Positions 18,204 to 28,480 of a stretch of DNA of 64,000 nt are shown one piece after another; positions within the stretch are counted from its first letter, which is position 1, and each line of letters starts with the position of its first letter. Source of the DNA: CALMKX01 sp036274895 (GTDB lineage: Bacteria; Acidobacteriota; Thermoanaerobaculia; Multivoradales; SZUA-115); NCBI GenBank assembly GCA_036274895.1, contig DASUEU010000004.1, forward strand, positions 62,001 to 126,000, given 5' to 3'. Below the pieces are notes generated by a model that did no database searches, was not told the origin of the DNA, and saw nothing but the letters and a program-made list of their open reading frames with translations. Made by a program: the position numbers and the translations under genes.

Positions 18204-18296
18204 GCTGCCACGCTTCTCTTTTCGGCCTCGACCGAGGCCGACGACGAAGCGGTCGTCAACGACCTGTACTGATCCCCGCCCCGTCCCCCGAGTCAA

Positions 18297-18328
18297 CCTC
18301 GCGCCGTGGAGCGATCCACGACGCGAGG
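18297..18328. terminator. Strong hairpin between convergent tesA-like and mazG genes
   Basis: CCTCGCG (18297-18303) pairs with CGCGAGG (18322-18328), and CGTGGA (18305-18310) with TCCACG (18315-18320), interrupted by one mismatch, around a GCGA loop. It begins 4 nt after the mazG stop on the minus strand. A second hairpin, CGGCCTCG-AC-CGAGGCCG, sits at 18223-18240. Neither has a T-run; together they probably separate the convergent transcripts. Confidence 0.5.
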
Positions 18329-18332
18329 TGTT

Positions 18333-19118
18333 CTAGCGCCCTTTCGCCTCCTCCCACAGCCGGTCCATCTCCTCGAGCGAAGCGTCGTTGACGCTCTTGC
18401 CTTGGGCGGCGAGGCTGGTTTCGATGTGGGCGAAGCGCTCGCGAAACTTGCGGTTGGTGGCGGCGAGGGCGGCCTCGGGGTCGACCTCGAGCTTGCGTGC
18501 CAGGTTGACCACGGTGAACAGCACGTCGCCGATCTCCTCGGCGATGGCCTCGCGCGGGCCGTCCTCGGCCACGGCCTGGCGCAGCTCGGCGACCTCCTCG
18601 TCGACCTTGGCGAGGACGGCCCCTGCCTCGGGCCAGTCGAAGCCGACACCGGCGGCCTTCTGGGTCATCCGGTAGGCGGCGGTGAGCGCCGGCAGGGAGC
18701 GGGGCACGCCGGCCAGGAGCGAACGGGAGCCGCCGTCTTTGGCCACCTTGCGCCGCTCCCACGCCTCGCGCACGGCCGCGGCGTCGGCCAGCTTCTCCTC
18801 CCCGAAGACGTGAGGGTGGCGCTCGATCATCTTCTGCAACACGTGGGCGATCGAGTCGCCGAGGTGCAGGGTCCCGGCCTCCTCGCCGAGCCGGCCGACG
18901 AAGGCGATCTGGAAGAGCAGGTCCCCCAGCTCCTCGGTCAATGCCCCCCAGTCCCCATCGTCGATGGCCGAGGCGGCCTCGTGCGCCTCCTCGAGCAGGT
19001 AGGCGCGGATGTCGGTGAGCCCCTGGCGCCGGTCCCAGGGGCAGCCGTCCGGCGCGCGCAGCCTGGCGACCAGCTCGAGCAGGGGGGCGAGGTTGGTCGG
19101 CGGGCCCGGCCGGCTCAT
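18333..19118 (-). CDS. mazG: Nucleoside triphosphate pyrophosphohydrolase MazG
   Basis: The protein has 261 residues with the two tandem MazG domains of the long form. The first domain carries CPWDRRQGLTDIRAYLLEEAHEAASAI and EELGDLLFQIAFVGRLGEE, the Mg-binding ExxE and ExxD motifs. The second begins at about 150 (AYRMTQKAAGVGFDWPE) and carries EEIGDVLFTVVNLARKLEVDPEAAL. It hydrolyses (d)NTPs to monophosphates, cleaning nucleotide pools and moderating stress responses. The length matches the E. coli enzyme (263). It is divergent from the DUF1844 gene. Confidence 0.95.
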   Translation of the reverse strand: MSRPGPPTNLAPLLELVARLRAPDGCPWDRRQGLTDIRAYLLEEAHEAASAIDDGDWGALTEELGDLLFQIAFVGRLGEEAGTLHLGDSIAHVLQKMIERHPHVFGEEKLADAAAVREAWERRKVAKDGGSRSLLAGVPRSLPALTAAYRMTQKAAGVGFDWPEAGAVLAKVDEEVAELRQAVAEDGPREAIAEEIGDVLFTVVNLARKLEVDPEAALAATNRKFRERFAHIETSLAAQGKSVNDASLEEMDRLWEEAKGR

Positions 19119-19214
19119 CGTGGCGCCGCCTCTCCTTGCCTCGCAGTTTCTCCGCTTGCTACGATCGCCGGAAGTTCCAAAACCTCGGCCGTGGGCCGGT
19201 GCGGGCGGGTAGCC

Positions 19215-19643
19215 GTGAGCGAGCGAGACATCAAGATCATCGACAAGCGGATTTTCCTGCCGGACGGGAGTCTACGGGAAGAGTACCGGTTCCTCGAAGA
19301 CGAGGCCTCGGCACCGGCCGTGTCCGCGCCCGCCGAGCCGCCGCCACCGGCAGCACCCGCGCCGGAGCCCGCAGGGGAGCTCGATCCCTTCGCGCCGGAA
19401 CCGGGAGGCCCCGGCTTCTTCCACCTGCTCGAGATGATCGCCGGCCCGATCTCGATCTACCTGGGGGACGCCCCCCTTCCCGGCGGGCACCACGGTGAGG
19501 ACCTGGAGATGGCCCGGCTGCACATCGAGCTGCTGTCGGTGCTCAAGCAGAAGACCGCCGGCAACCTCTCCGCCCGCGAGGCGGCCGTTCTCGAGGACCT
19601 GATCTACCGCTTCCGCATGCGATACGTCCAGAAGCAGGGGTAG
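19215..19643 (+). CDS. DUF1844 domain protein
   Basis: The protein has 142 residues starting at GTG 19215. A short N-terminus (SERDIKIIDKRIFLPDG) is followed by a proline/alanine-rich linker (about 40-75) and the DUF1844 domain (FFHLLEMIAGPISIYLGD ... ARLHIELLSVLKQKTAGNLS ... AVLEDLIYRFRMRYVQ). The family is common in Acidobacteria, Planctomycetes and Deltaproteobacteria; the function is unknown and it appears soluble. It may be the first gene of an operon with the TPR membrane protein 25 nt downstream. Confidence 0.85.
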   Translation: MSERDIKIIDKRIFLPDGSLREEYRFLEDEASAPAVSAPAEPPPPAAPAPEPAGELDPFAPEPGGPGFFHLLEMIAGPISIYLGDAPLPGGHHGEDLEMARLHIELLSVLKQKTAGNLSAREAAVLEDLIYRFRMRYVQKQG

Positions 19644-19668
19644 GCGCGCTCGCCTTTCCAGGTTGCCG

Positions 19669-21420
19669 ATGCTGCCAGCCAGGCTCGTTCTCTTGGCCAC
19701 GATGGTCCTGGCGCTGCCTGTTCACGCCGCCGCCGGGGGAGTGGTCGGCTTCGAGCTGACTCCCGAGGCCCAACGATCCCTGGTCCGCCTCGAAGAGCAG
19801 TGGGACCAGTGGACCGCCGCGATCGAAGGACAGGAGTACAAGCGCGCGAGCACCGTCTTCGAGGGACTCTCGGGCAGCATCCGGGACCTCGGCATGTCGG
19901 CGGTGCCGGACCTCGCCGTCGCCGCCGAAGCCCTGGCCATCCGGGCGGCACGCCAAGGCCAGTTCGACAAGGCGACGGCCGCCCTCGCCGCTGCCGAGCG
20001 GCTGGATCCCGGGCGTCCCGAGCACCTCTTCGCGTCGGCCCGGCTCGCGCGGCTCGAAGGTCGCCCGTTCGCGGCCGCGCTGCTCCACGTTCGCGGCTGG
20101 CTGCGTCTCGCGAGTTGGCGGGCCGAGCGGCGGATCGCGCTGACGAACATCTCGCTCTGGCTGATGGTCTCGGCGCAGATCGCCTGTGCGCTGTTCGTGG
20201 TGCTCCAGCTGTCGGTCAAAGGGGGCGGGCTGCTCCAGGACGCCCGGCGCCTGTTCACCCACCTGGGCGCGCCGGGCCTCGGTCTCGCCGCCGGCCTCAC
20301 GGTCCTCCTGCTGCCGGCCCTGCTGCCACCCCAACCGATCTGGGCGATCCTCGTCGGCTCGGTGCTGATCTGGGGCTACTGCACCCTCTCCGAGCGCATC
20401 GTGCTGGCCTCGCTCTGGCTGCTGTGGGGGGCGTCGCCCTTCTTGCTCGATCACGGCAGACAGGGTGTCCAGGAAGAGCTCTCACCGCCCCTGCGCGCGG
20501 TCGAGAACCTGCGACGAGGCCGGCTCCACGGCGAGTTCTTCTCCGACATCGGCACCTTGAACGGTCTGTTGCCGGATCGCGTCGAGGTGACTCACCTGCT
20601 CGCCGACCTCCACCGCACCCTCGGCCAATGGGACGCGGCGCGCGCTCACTACGGCCGGGTGTTGACCGCCGAGCCGAGCAACACCGGCGCCCTGCTCAAC
20701 ATCGGCAGCTACTACTTCCTGCGGGGCGATTACGGCTCGGCGGTGTCCTACTACAAGCGCGCCACCCAGGCAGCCCCCGACTCTCCAGCGGCCTGGTTCG
20801 ACCTCAGCCAGGCCTACTATCAGCAGTACCTCTTCCCGGAGGCTCAGCAGGCCCTGGACCGCGCGAGCGCCCTCGACCTCGCCCAGGTCACCGTTTGGTC
20901 CAACGCTTCGGCCGGACAGAGGCTACAGGTGGATGGCAGCGGGCTCTCCCGCGGCGACGCCATTCGGGACGACCTGGCCGGCTTGCTGAGGGGTGAGGAT
21001 CACGGCCCCGGGGGTTGGCAGCGCCGCGGCCGGTGGATCTCGCTGGCGGCCACCCTGGTGCTGGTGGCACTGGCGCTGACCCTCCACGTCGCTCGCCGGC
21101 CCTACGGCTACACCGAGCCCGGACTCGATGAGCTGCTGTCGCGGTCTCACGGCGAGAGGGCCTGGCGAGAGCTGCTCCCCGGCCTGGCCGCTGCGGAGGC
21201 GGGGGAAGGGGTGCTGGCCTGGCTGGATCTGTGGGTGCCGACCGCCCTCTTGCTGATCCCGCTGGGTCGAACCCTGGCGTTCGACCTTCCGCTCGGCTTC
21301 GACCCGGGTGGCGGCCTCCTGTGGGCGTTGGGTCTGGGCGGCCTGGTGATCTACCTGCTTCCGCGCCTGGTCCGCCTGCTCCTGCGGCTGCGCGGGGGTC
21401 GGGTCCTGGAGGCGAGCTGA
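19669..21420 (+). CDS. TPR-containing membrane protein
   Basis: The protein has 583 residues. ATG 19669 is preferred over a TTG two codons upstream because it starts a clean signal sequence (MLPARLVLLATMVLALPVHA). Periplasmic TPR-like helices (about 30-145) are followed by membrane helices at about 165-260, TPR motifs (about 310-430: AHYGRVLTAEPSNTGALLNIGSYYFLRGDYG), a helix near 455-475 and hydrophobic segments at the C-terminus. The function is unknown; it is probably an inner-membrane scaffold. The stop TGA overlaps the ATG of the DUF4388 gene by one base, so the two are translationally coupled. Confidence 0.8.
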   Translation: MLPARLVLLATMVLALPVHAAAGGVVGFELTPEAQRSLVRLEEQWDQWTAAIEGQEYKRASTVFEGLSGSIRDLGMSAVPDLAVAAEALAIRAARQGQFDKATAALAAAERLDPGRPEHLFASARLARLEGRPFAAALLHVRGWLRLASWRAERRIALTNISLWLMVSAQIACALFVVLQLSVKGGGLLQDARRLFTHLGAPGLGLAAGLTVLLLPALLPPQPIWAILVGSVLIWGYCTLSERIVLASLWLLWGASPFLLDHGRQGVQEELSPPLRAVENLRRGRLHGEFFSDIGTLNGLLPDRVEVTHLLADLHRTLGQWDAARAHYGRVLTAEPSNTGALLNIGSYYFLRGDYGSAVSYYKRATQAAPDSPAAWFDLSQAYYQQYLFPEAQQALDRASALDLAQVTVWSNASAGQRLQVDGSGLSRGDAIRDDLAGLLRGEDHGPGGWQRRGRWISLAATLVLVALALTLHVARRPYGYTEPGLDELLSRSHGERAWRELLPGLAAAEAGEGVLAWLDLWVPTALLLIPLGRTLAFDLPLGFDPGGGLLWALGLGGLVIYLLPRLVRLLLRLRGGRVLEAS

Positions 21421-22760
21421 TGGCGATCGAAGGCTCGCTCGAGTTCTTCCAGCTACCGGACATCCTGCAGGTGGTGGCGCAGCAGGGCAAAACCGGCATC
21501 CTCACCGTCCAGGGTGAGTCGGACATCATCGCCATCTCCTTCGATCGCGGCAAGATCGTCGGTGCCGACGCCCTCAACCAGACGCTGGAAGAAGCGCTCG
21601 GGGAGGTGCTCGCCGGTCAGGGCCTGGTGGCGCCGCCGGCCTTCGCCGCGGTGGCTGCCGAGCACCGGACTCGCGATGGCCGTCTGATCGACCTGCTGGT
21701 CCAGCGCGGAGTGATCGAGCGCAGCCAGCTCCTGGGGGCCCTGCGGCTCCACACCATGCGTCTGCTCTCCGAGCTGCTGCACTGGCGCAAGGGCGAGTTC
21801 AAGTTCTACAGCGGGGAGGAGGTCTCCTACGAGGAGGGCTTCCCGCCGATCTCGGTGGACGAGCTGCTGCTACGGTCCGTCGAAGAGGTGGCCGGGGAGG
21901 GCCACCCCACCATCCCGGACTCGCGCTCCATCTACGAGAGCGTGCCGCCCGACCGACCGATCCGCCTGCGGCGGGAAGAGGAAGGTCCAGCCCTGCCGGA
22001 CAGCCGGGCGTTCTGGCTGACCGAGGGGGAGAAGAGCGTCTACGACCACCTGGCAGTCGGCCACAACGTGGCGGCGCTGGTGCGCAAGAGCGGGCTCGAC
22101 GAGTACAAGGTGCGCTACAACCTCCACCGCCTCCTCGAGCTGGGCCTGGCGAGACGGCGCGTGGGACTGCCCGGAGCCGCCGCCCCCACCCGGGCCGTGC
22201 CAGCGGCCGTGCCGGCCGCCGAGACGGCTCCGGCTCGCCCGGCCTCACCTCCCGTCCAGTCGGCGCCGGTGCTGACGATGCCGCGGATCCCCGAGGCTCC
22301 GGCGGCCGTGCAGCCGCGCTATGGCTGGCTCGCGGCCGGAACGGGCGTCGCCGTGGGGCTCGCGCTGCTGGTACTTCTGGCTCGCAACCCCCTCTCGATG
22401 GGACTGCCTTTTCCGTGGCAGGTGAGCGAGCGCGAAGCGCTGTTCGACCAGGTCGCCTTCGCCACCGCGGCGAGGATCGACGACGCCGCCAAGACCTGGC
22501 ACCTGCTGGAAGGCGGCTTCCCAGACCGCCTCGAGGCTCTGGTCGGGCTCGGGCTCCTTGAGCCTCGAGAGCTTGAGGACCCCCTGGGTCGCCCCTTCCT
22601 CTGGGAGGTCGAGGGCGACGCGTACCAGCTCTCGACCTCCGAGGGCTCCCTCCATGCCTTCTCCGTCCGCGAGGCCGTGACCGGCCACTTCCTGCTCGAT
22701 CCGGATCTGGAGGGGGGATCGGGAAGCGGGGAAGCCCAGCCCCTCGTGCTGCTGGATTGA
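21420..22760 (+). CDS. DUF4388 (PATAN) domain protein with transmembrane and pseudopilin-like C-terminus
   Basis: The protein has 446 residues. Residues 1-150 are a DUF4388/PATAN domain (MAIEGSLEFFQLPDILQVV, GKTGILTV, ISFDRGKIVGAD), a signalling module linked to two-component and motility regulation. Residues about 200-255 look like a winged helix (LAVGHNVAALVRKSGLDEYKVRYNLHRLLELGL). An Ala/Pro linker, one transmembrane helix (about 300-322) and a C-terminal domain follow; the last contains DRLEALVGLGLLEPRELEDPLGRPF, which resembles the globular end of GspG-like pseudopilins. The start overlaps the upstream stop (TGATG). Its role is inferred only as membrane-linked signalling. Confidence 0.8.
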   Translation: MAIEGSLEFFQLPDILQVVAQQGKTGILTVQGESDIIAISFDRGKIVGADALNQTLEEALGEVLAGQGLVAPPAFAAVAAEHRTRDGRLIDLLVQRGVIERSQLLGALRLHTMRLLSELLHWRKGEFKFYSGEEVSYEEGFPPISVDELLLRSVEEVAGEGHPTIPDSRSIYESVPPDRPIRLRREEEGPALPDSRAFWLTEGEKSVYDHLAVGHNVAALVRKSGLDEYKVRYNLHRLLELGLARRRVGLPGAAAPTRAVPAAVPAAETAPARPASPPVQSAPVLTMPRIPEAPAAVQPRYGWLAAGTGVAVGLALLVLLARNPLSMGLPFPWQVSEREALFDQVAFATAARIDDAAKTWHLLEGGFPDRLEALVGLGLLEPRELEDPLGRPFLWEVEGDAYQLSTSEGSLHAFSVREAVTGHFLLDPDLEGGSGSGEAQPLVLLD

Positions 22761-22789
22761 GCTGCCCGGAATAAACCTGAGCGTCTCGT

Positions 22790-22812
22790 TGTCATATCTT
22801 TCGGATGTGACA
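22790..22812. promoter_or_regulatory. Inverted repeat abutting the dnaK -35 (candidate operator)
   Basis: TGTCATATC (22790-22798) and GATGTGACA (22804-22812) are 9-nt arms with one mismatch around a TTTCG spacer, ending at the base before the -35 hexamer. It matches neither CIRCE (9-bp arms, 9-nt spacer) nor the actinobacterial HAIR consensus. It is the obvious candidate site for a heat-shock repressor such as the HspR encoded downstream. Confidence 0.5.
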
Positions 22813-22840
22813 TTGACAGGGATCGACTAAGGTTTATACA
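22813..22840 (+). promoter_or_regulatory. dnaK promoter
   Basis: A perfect TTGACA (22813-22818) and TATACA (22835-22840) are separated by 16 nt, about 35 nt before the dnaK start. This is the clearest vegetative sigma-type promoter in the window. Confidence 0.75.
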
Positions 22841-22875
22841 CTCCCTGGCCTAACGGGAAGAAACGGAGAACAGCG

Positions 22876-24777
<1,902 letters not shown>

Positions 24778-24789
24778 TGGCGGCCCGCC

Positions 24790-25182
24790 ATGAACCAGTC
24801 TGGAAACGCCGGGCGCAAGCCCGGCAAGAAGTACGTGATGATCAGCGTGGTGGCCGAGCAGCTGTCGATCCACCCGCAGACCATCCGCCTCTACGAGCGG
24901 GAGGGGCTGATCACCCCGACCCGCAGCGCGGGCAACACGCGGCTCTATGACGAAGAGGCGATCCGCCGCCTCGAGACCATCCTCACCCTGACCCGCGACA
25001 TGGGGATCAACCTCGCGGGAGTCGAGGTCATCCTCGGCCTCAAGGACCGCATCGAAGAGCTGCGCGCCGAGGTCGACCGCCTGCGCGAGGATCTGCGCCA
25101 GTTCACCAACGACGAGCGCGCCGGCGTCGACCGCCGCTTCGCGCTGGTGCAGATCAAGAGCGGTTTGCCGGTGAAACGGTAA
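24790..25182 (+). CDS. HspR-like MerR-family repressor
   Basis: The protein has 130 residues. The MerR winged helix is clear: YVMISVVAEQLSIHPQTIRLYEREGLITPTRS ... NTRLYDEEAIRRL, followed by the MGINLAGVEVIL segment typical of HspR and a coiled coil (about 88-112). HspR represses dnaK operons and is released when DnaK is occupied with unfolded protein. In actinobacteria the order is dnaK-grpE-dnaJ-hspR; here it follows dnaK directly by 12 nt, with grpE and dnaJ absent. Confidence 0.87.
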   Translation: MNQSGNAGRKPGKKYVMISVVAEQLSIHPQTIRLYEREGLITPTRSAGNTRLYDEEAIRRLETILTLTRDMGINLAGVEVILGLKDRIEELRAEVDRLREDLRQFTNDERAGVDRRFALVQIKSGLPVKR

Positions 25183-25200
25183 GGGCGCGCACGACGGAGA

Positions 25201-25275
25201 GGGCGGACACATTGGTCGGCCCCTACGGAGAGGGGCCGATGCTCCGGTCGTAGGGGCGGACCAACGTGTCCGCCC
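25201..25275. repeat. Inverted pair of GTAGGGGC hairpin elements
   Basis: Copy C (25201-25226, minus) and copy D (25250-25275, plus) form a long inverted repeat with a 23-nt spacer. Extended to 27-nt arms, they differ at two positions. Each also has its own inner stem: D is GGGCGGAC/GTCCGCCC (perfect) and C has one mismatch. They lie in the 199-nt gap between hspR and the TIR-NACHT gene and may insulate the two transcripts. Confidence 0.7.
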
Positions 25276-25303
25276 TTCTTCGTCTCGCCTCACCCACCGC
25301 GCA

Positions 25304-25333
25304 TCGACAGGAGAATCCGCAGGCCGATAAGAT
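25304..25333 (+). promoter_or_regulatory. Possible promoter of the TIR-NACHT gene
   Basis: TCGACA (25304-25309, five of six to consensus) and TAAGAT (25328-25333) are 18 nt apart, about 50 nt before the TTG start. They lie directly after the repeat pair. Confidence 0.4.
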
Positions 25334-25381
25334 CGTGTCTTCGGATCTACCAACAGATGGCCCGGCCTCGGGAGGGCGCCC

Positions 25382-28300
25382 TTGACCCCGCAACCCGCGA
25401 AGGTCTTCATCAGCTACAGCCACAAGGACGAGGCTTGGAAGGACCGCGTTGTGAGCCATCTCCAGGTGCTCGCCCACCAAGGTCTGTTGGCGGTCTGGGA
25501 TGATCGCCAGATCGACGCCGGGGACGATTGGTATGCGGCGATCGAGAGCGCCCTCGAGAGCTGTGACGTGGCGCTGTTGCTGATCTCCAGGGACTTCCTC
25601 AACTCGGGCTTCATCCGCCGAGAGGAAGTTCCGCGGCTGCTGCGCAGGCGGGAAGAAGCTGGCGTGCGGGTGATCCCGGTGATCCTCTGGCCCTGTTCCT
25701 GGGACCAGGTGGACTGGCTCAAGCCGACCCAGGCTCGGCCGACGGACGGCAAGCCGCTCGCCTCGTTCAAGAGAAAGGCCGAGGCCGAACAGGCGCTAGC
25801 GGACTTGGCGAAGGAGGTGCTGGCGCTGGCGGGAGCGCCCGCCGATCCGCGGCGAGGCGGAGCTGGCGATGCCCATGCTGCCGAGCTCCGGAGGACCACC
25901 GAGCTCTACCTCCAGCACCTGAGCGAGCGCCACCGGTATCTCCCCCTGCAAGGCATGGGCGTCATCGAGAAGGTGCCGCTGCGGCTGCCTCTGCTCGAGA
26001 TGTACGTGCCGCTCACGGCGCGGTGCCAGCTGCCCGAGGGGCAGGCATGGGCCAGGGGCCTGCGCCTGGCAGGCCGGGCGCCCACTGCCGAGGAGGCCGA
26101 GGCCATGGGCGAGCGCCTCTCCGAGCGCTTGCCGATCCTCGACCTGCTGCGCGCCCACGACGGCCTGGTGGTCCTCGGTGACCCGGGCGCCGGCAAGACT
26201 ACATTCCTCAAGTACCTGGCCCTCATGCTCAGCACCGGCCGGAGCGAAGAGCTGGGACTCGGCAGCCGGCTGCCGATCCTGGTGCCGCTTGCAGCCTACG
26301 CCGAGGCCCTGGCTGCGGGGGATCTGCCGCTCGGCCGCTTCTTCGCACAGCACTACCGAGAACGTGGCGTCGACCTGCCGCTCGAGGCGATGTTGAGCGC
26401 GGCCCTGGCATTGGGGGGCGCGTTGCTGCTTCTGGACGGCCTCGACGAGGTCAAGGACCTCGGCCAGCGCCACCTGGTGGCCCAGCGGGTCCAGGACTTT
26501 TACGCCTCCCACCGGCGAGCCGGGAACAAGTTCGTGCTCACTTGCCGCATCGTCGGCTACCCGGAGGTGCGCTGGCGGGGCGAGGGCCTCGCCGAATGCA
26601 CGCTGGTCGACTTCGAGGACGAGGAGATTGAAGCATTTGTCGAGAAGTGGACTCAGGCCCTCGAGAAGGCTGCCTACGGCGAGGGGCTGGTTGCCGCCTT
26701 CGAGGCCGCACGGGAGAAGGAGGGCCTGCTGACGGCGGTCCGCAGCAGCCCCGGCGTGCGAGGCCTGGCCTCGAACCCGTTGCTCCTGACCATCCTCGCC
26801 TTGATGAAGCGGCAGGGAGTGGAGCTGCCGGAGCGGCGGGTCCAGCTCTATGCCAATTGCGTGGAGGTGCTGCTCAAGCACTGGAACTTGGCCCGTGGTC
26901 TTTCCGGCCGACCGGGCCCCGGGCTCGACCTGCTGGCGAAGCTGCGGCTGCTAGCGCCCCTCGCGCTGTGGATGCAGCGCACCTCCCCGGGTGCGGGGCT
27001 GGTGCGCGAGCCCGACCTCGTGCGGGAGCTGGAGGCGATCCACGAGCGACGGGGAGATCCGACACCGGCCGAGAGCGCCGAGCGCTTCCTCGCTGAGATC
27101 CAGGCCCATTCGAGCCTCCTGGTCGATCGCGGGGGGCGGCAGCTGGGCTTCCTCCACCTGACGTTCCAGGAGTACCTGGCCGCGGTGGCCCTCGCCCAGC
27201 AGGGCCAGCTGGGGGTGGCGGCCATCGTGGAGGAGCTCGCGGCTCACGTTGGAGATCCTGCCTGGGAAGAGGTGAGTCGGTTGGTGATCGGCTATCTCGG
27301 CGTCATCCAGGGGCGTGAGGATGCCGCCGGGCTGGTGATCAGCGAGTTGCTGGAGCGGCGGCCCGGCCCGGGCGGGGAGGTGACGCTGCTCGCCGCGCGG
27401 GCGGTGCTCGATGCGGGGCCGGGCGGCGTGCCGCGTGCCTGCCGCGAACAGGTGCTCCAGGTGCTCACGGGGACGTTGGTGGCGCACGGCCAGGTTGATG
27501 CACGCCGCAGAGCCGAAGCCGGCCGCTTGCTGGCTTCCCTCGGCGACCCCCGCCGGGGCGCCACGACCCTCGACGAGATGGAATTCTGCTTCGTCCCGGC
27601 CGGCCCGTTCACCATGGGCAGCGCGAAGGACGATCCGAAAGCCGACGAGGATGAGCGGCCCCAGCACCGCTGCGAGGTGCTGCACGACTTCTGGATGGCC
27701 CGTTTCCCCTTGACCGGTGCCCAGTGGCGGCAGTACGTGGGGGACAGCCGGCGCAAGCCCGAGGACGAGCGCAGCCTGGACGTGCCCGCCAACGAGCCGG
27801 CCGCCTGGGTGACCTGGGAGGAGGCGCTCGCCTGCTGCCGCTGGCTGACCAGCCACTGGCGAGAGCGTGGGCTGCTGCCCAAGGGGTGGGAGGTGCGGCT
27901 GCCCTCCGAGGCCGAGTGGGAGAAGGCGGCGCGGGGAGGGCACGAGGTTCCCCGCCTCCCCCGCAGGCAGGTTCTCGGGCGGGCGGGTGAGCCCGCCGAG
28001 CCCCTGCCCTTGCGCCAGAACGAGGAACCTGCCCGCTCATACCCCTGGGGCGAAGGAGCGGACCCCGACCTCGCCAACTTTGACCGATCCAGAATCGCCC
28101 GTCCCAGCGCCGTGGGCTGCTTCCCCTTGGGCGCCAGCCCCTATGGCGTGGAGGAGCTTTCCGGCAACGTCTACGAATGGACTCGGACGCTCTGGAGGAA
28201 GGATGAAAAGGCACGGCCCTTCGAGTACCCTTACCGGACTGATGACGGCCGAGAGGACGAGGGAGCTGGCCGCGATGCCCCCCGGGTGGTGCGCGGCGGG

Positions 28301-28420
28301 TCGTCCTTCAACAGTTCGTGGGGCGTCCGCTCCGCCTACCGCGACTGGGTCATCCCGGGCGACCGCGACGTCAATCTCGGGTTCCGGGTGGTGTTGTCCC
28401 CATTCTTCTCTGAACCCTGA
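25382..28420 (+). CDS. TIR-NACHT (STAND) protein with FGE/C-type-lectin-fold variable C-terminus
   Basis: The protein has 1012 residues starting at TTG, with GGGAGGG 7 nt upstream. The TIR domain (1-150) has KVFISYSHKDEAW and a WYAAIESALESCDVALLLIS segment holding candidate NAD-hydrolase glutamates. The NACHT ATPase (about 250-450) has Walker A GDPGAGKTT (266-274) and Walker B LLLLDGLDE (Asp355-Glu356), then a FLHLTFQEYLAA segment. Residues about 735-1010 are an FGE-sulfatase (SUMF1-like) domain: FCFVPAGPFTMGSA, RLPSEAEWEKAARGG, ELSGNVYEWT, RVVRGGS and GFRVV. Formylglycine-enzyme catalysis is not implied. Residues 971-1004 have the layout of a DGR variable region, supported by the downstream palindrome and avd gene. 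Inference: an antiviral or self/non-self sensor whose ligand-facing surface was diversified, with NAD depletion as effector. Confidence 0.88.
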   Translation: MTPQPAKVFISYSHKDEAWKDRVVSHLQVLAHQGLLAVWDDRQIDAGDDWYAAIESALESCDVALLLISRDFLNSGFIRREEVPRLLRRREEAGVRVIPVILWPCSWDQVDWLKPTQARPTDGKPLASFKRKAEAEQALADLAKEVLALAGAPADPRRGGAGDAHAAELRRTTELYLQHLSERHRYLPLQGMGVIEKVPLRLPLLEMYVPLTARCQLPEGQAWARGLRLAGRAPTAEEAEAMGERLSERLPILDLLRAHDGLVVLGDPGAGKTTFLKYLALMLSTGRSEELGLGSRLPILVPLAAYAEALAAGDLPLGRFFAQHYRERGVDLPLEAMLSAALALGGALLLLDGLDEVKDLGQRHLVAQRVQDFYASHRRAGNKFVLTCRIVGYPEVRWRGEGLAECTLVDFEDEEIEAFVEKWTQALEKAAYGEGLVAAFEAAREKEGLLTAVRSSPGVRGLASNPLLLTILALMKRQGVELPERRVQLYANCVEVLLKHWNLARGLSGRPGPGLDLLAKLRLLAPLALWMQRTSPGAGLVREPDLVRELEAIHERRGDPTPAESAERFLAEIQAHSSLLVDRGGRQLGFLHLTFQEYLAAVALAQQGQLGVAAIVEELAAHVGDPAWEEVSRLVIGYLGVIQGREDAAGLVISELLERRPGPGGEVTLLAARAVLDAGPGGVPRACREQVLQVLTGTLVAHGQVDARRRAEAGRLLASLGDPRRGATTLDEMEFCFVPAGPFTMGSAKDDPKADEDERPQHRCEVLHDFWMARFPLTGAQWRQYVGDSRRKPEDERSLDVPANEPAAWVTWEEALACCRWLTSHWRERGLLPKGWEVRLPSEAEWEKAARGGHEVPRLPRRQVLGRAGEPAEPLPLRQNEEPARSYPWGEGADPDLANFDRSRIARPSAVGCFPLGASPYGVEELSGNVYEWTRTLWRKDEKARPFEYPYRTDDGREDEGAGRDAPRVVRGGSSFNSSWGVRSAYRDWVIPGDRDVNLGFRVVLSPFFSEP
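28289..28391 (+). other. Putative DGR variable region (VR)
   Basis: This is the 3' part of the TIR-NACHT gene, encoding residues about 970-1004. The conserved frame RGGS-x6-VRSAYRD-x-x-x-PGDRDVNLGFRVV matches DGR target proteins. In those, the x positions derive from AAY codons in the template; here they read SFNSSW, WVI and similar. Without the template repeat the substituted positions cannot be proved. Confidence 0.55.
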
Positions 28421-28447
28421 ATCCCTGGACTCTGAAACTCTGGAATC
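28410..28447 (+). repeat. CTGRA short tandem repeats after the VR
   Basis: Five degenerate units beginning CTGAA or CTGGA start at 28410, 28417, 28425, 28432 and 28440 (alternating 7- and 8-nt steps), spanning the stop codon of the TIR-NACHT gene. Comparable short repeats occur near the 3' boundary of variable regions in many DGR loci, as I recall. Confidence 0.5.
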
Positions 28448-28480
28448 TTGCATGGACTCTTCATCTTCGCTCTCTCCCGA

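Noticed and set aside
18223..18240. CGGCCTCG-AC-CGAGGCCG as an intrinsic terminator
   Set aside because: The T-rich stretch lies before, not after, the stem on the plus strand, and A follows on the minus strand. The 2-nt loop is too tight.
22761..22875. CIRCE or HAIR element before dnaK
   Set aside because: Neither TTAGCACTC-N9-GAGTGCTAA nor CTTGAGT-N7-ACTCAAG is present. Only the TGTCATATC/GATGTGACA repeat is.
27600..28400. FGE-sulfatase domain acting as a true formylglycine-generating enzyme
   Set aside because: It lies at the C-terminus of a TIR-NACHT protein with a DGR-type end and no adjacent sulfatase. The fold is probably used for binding.
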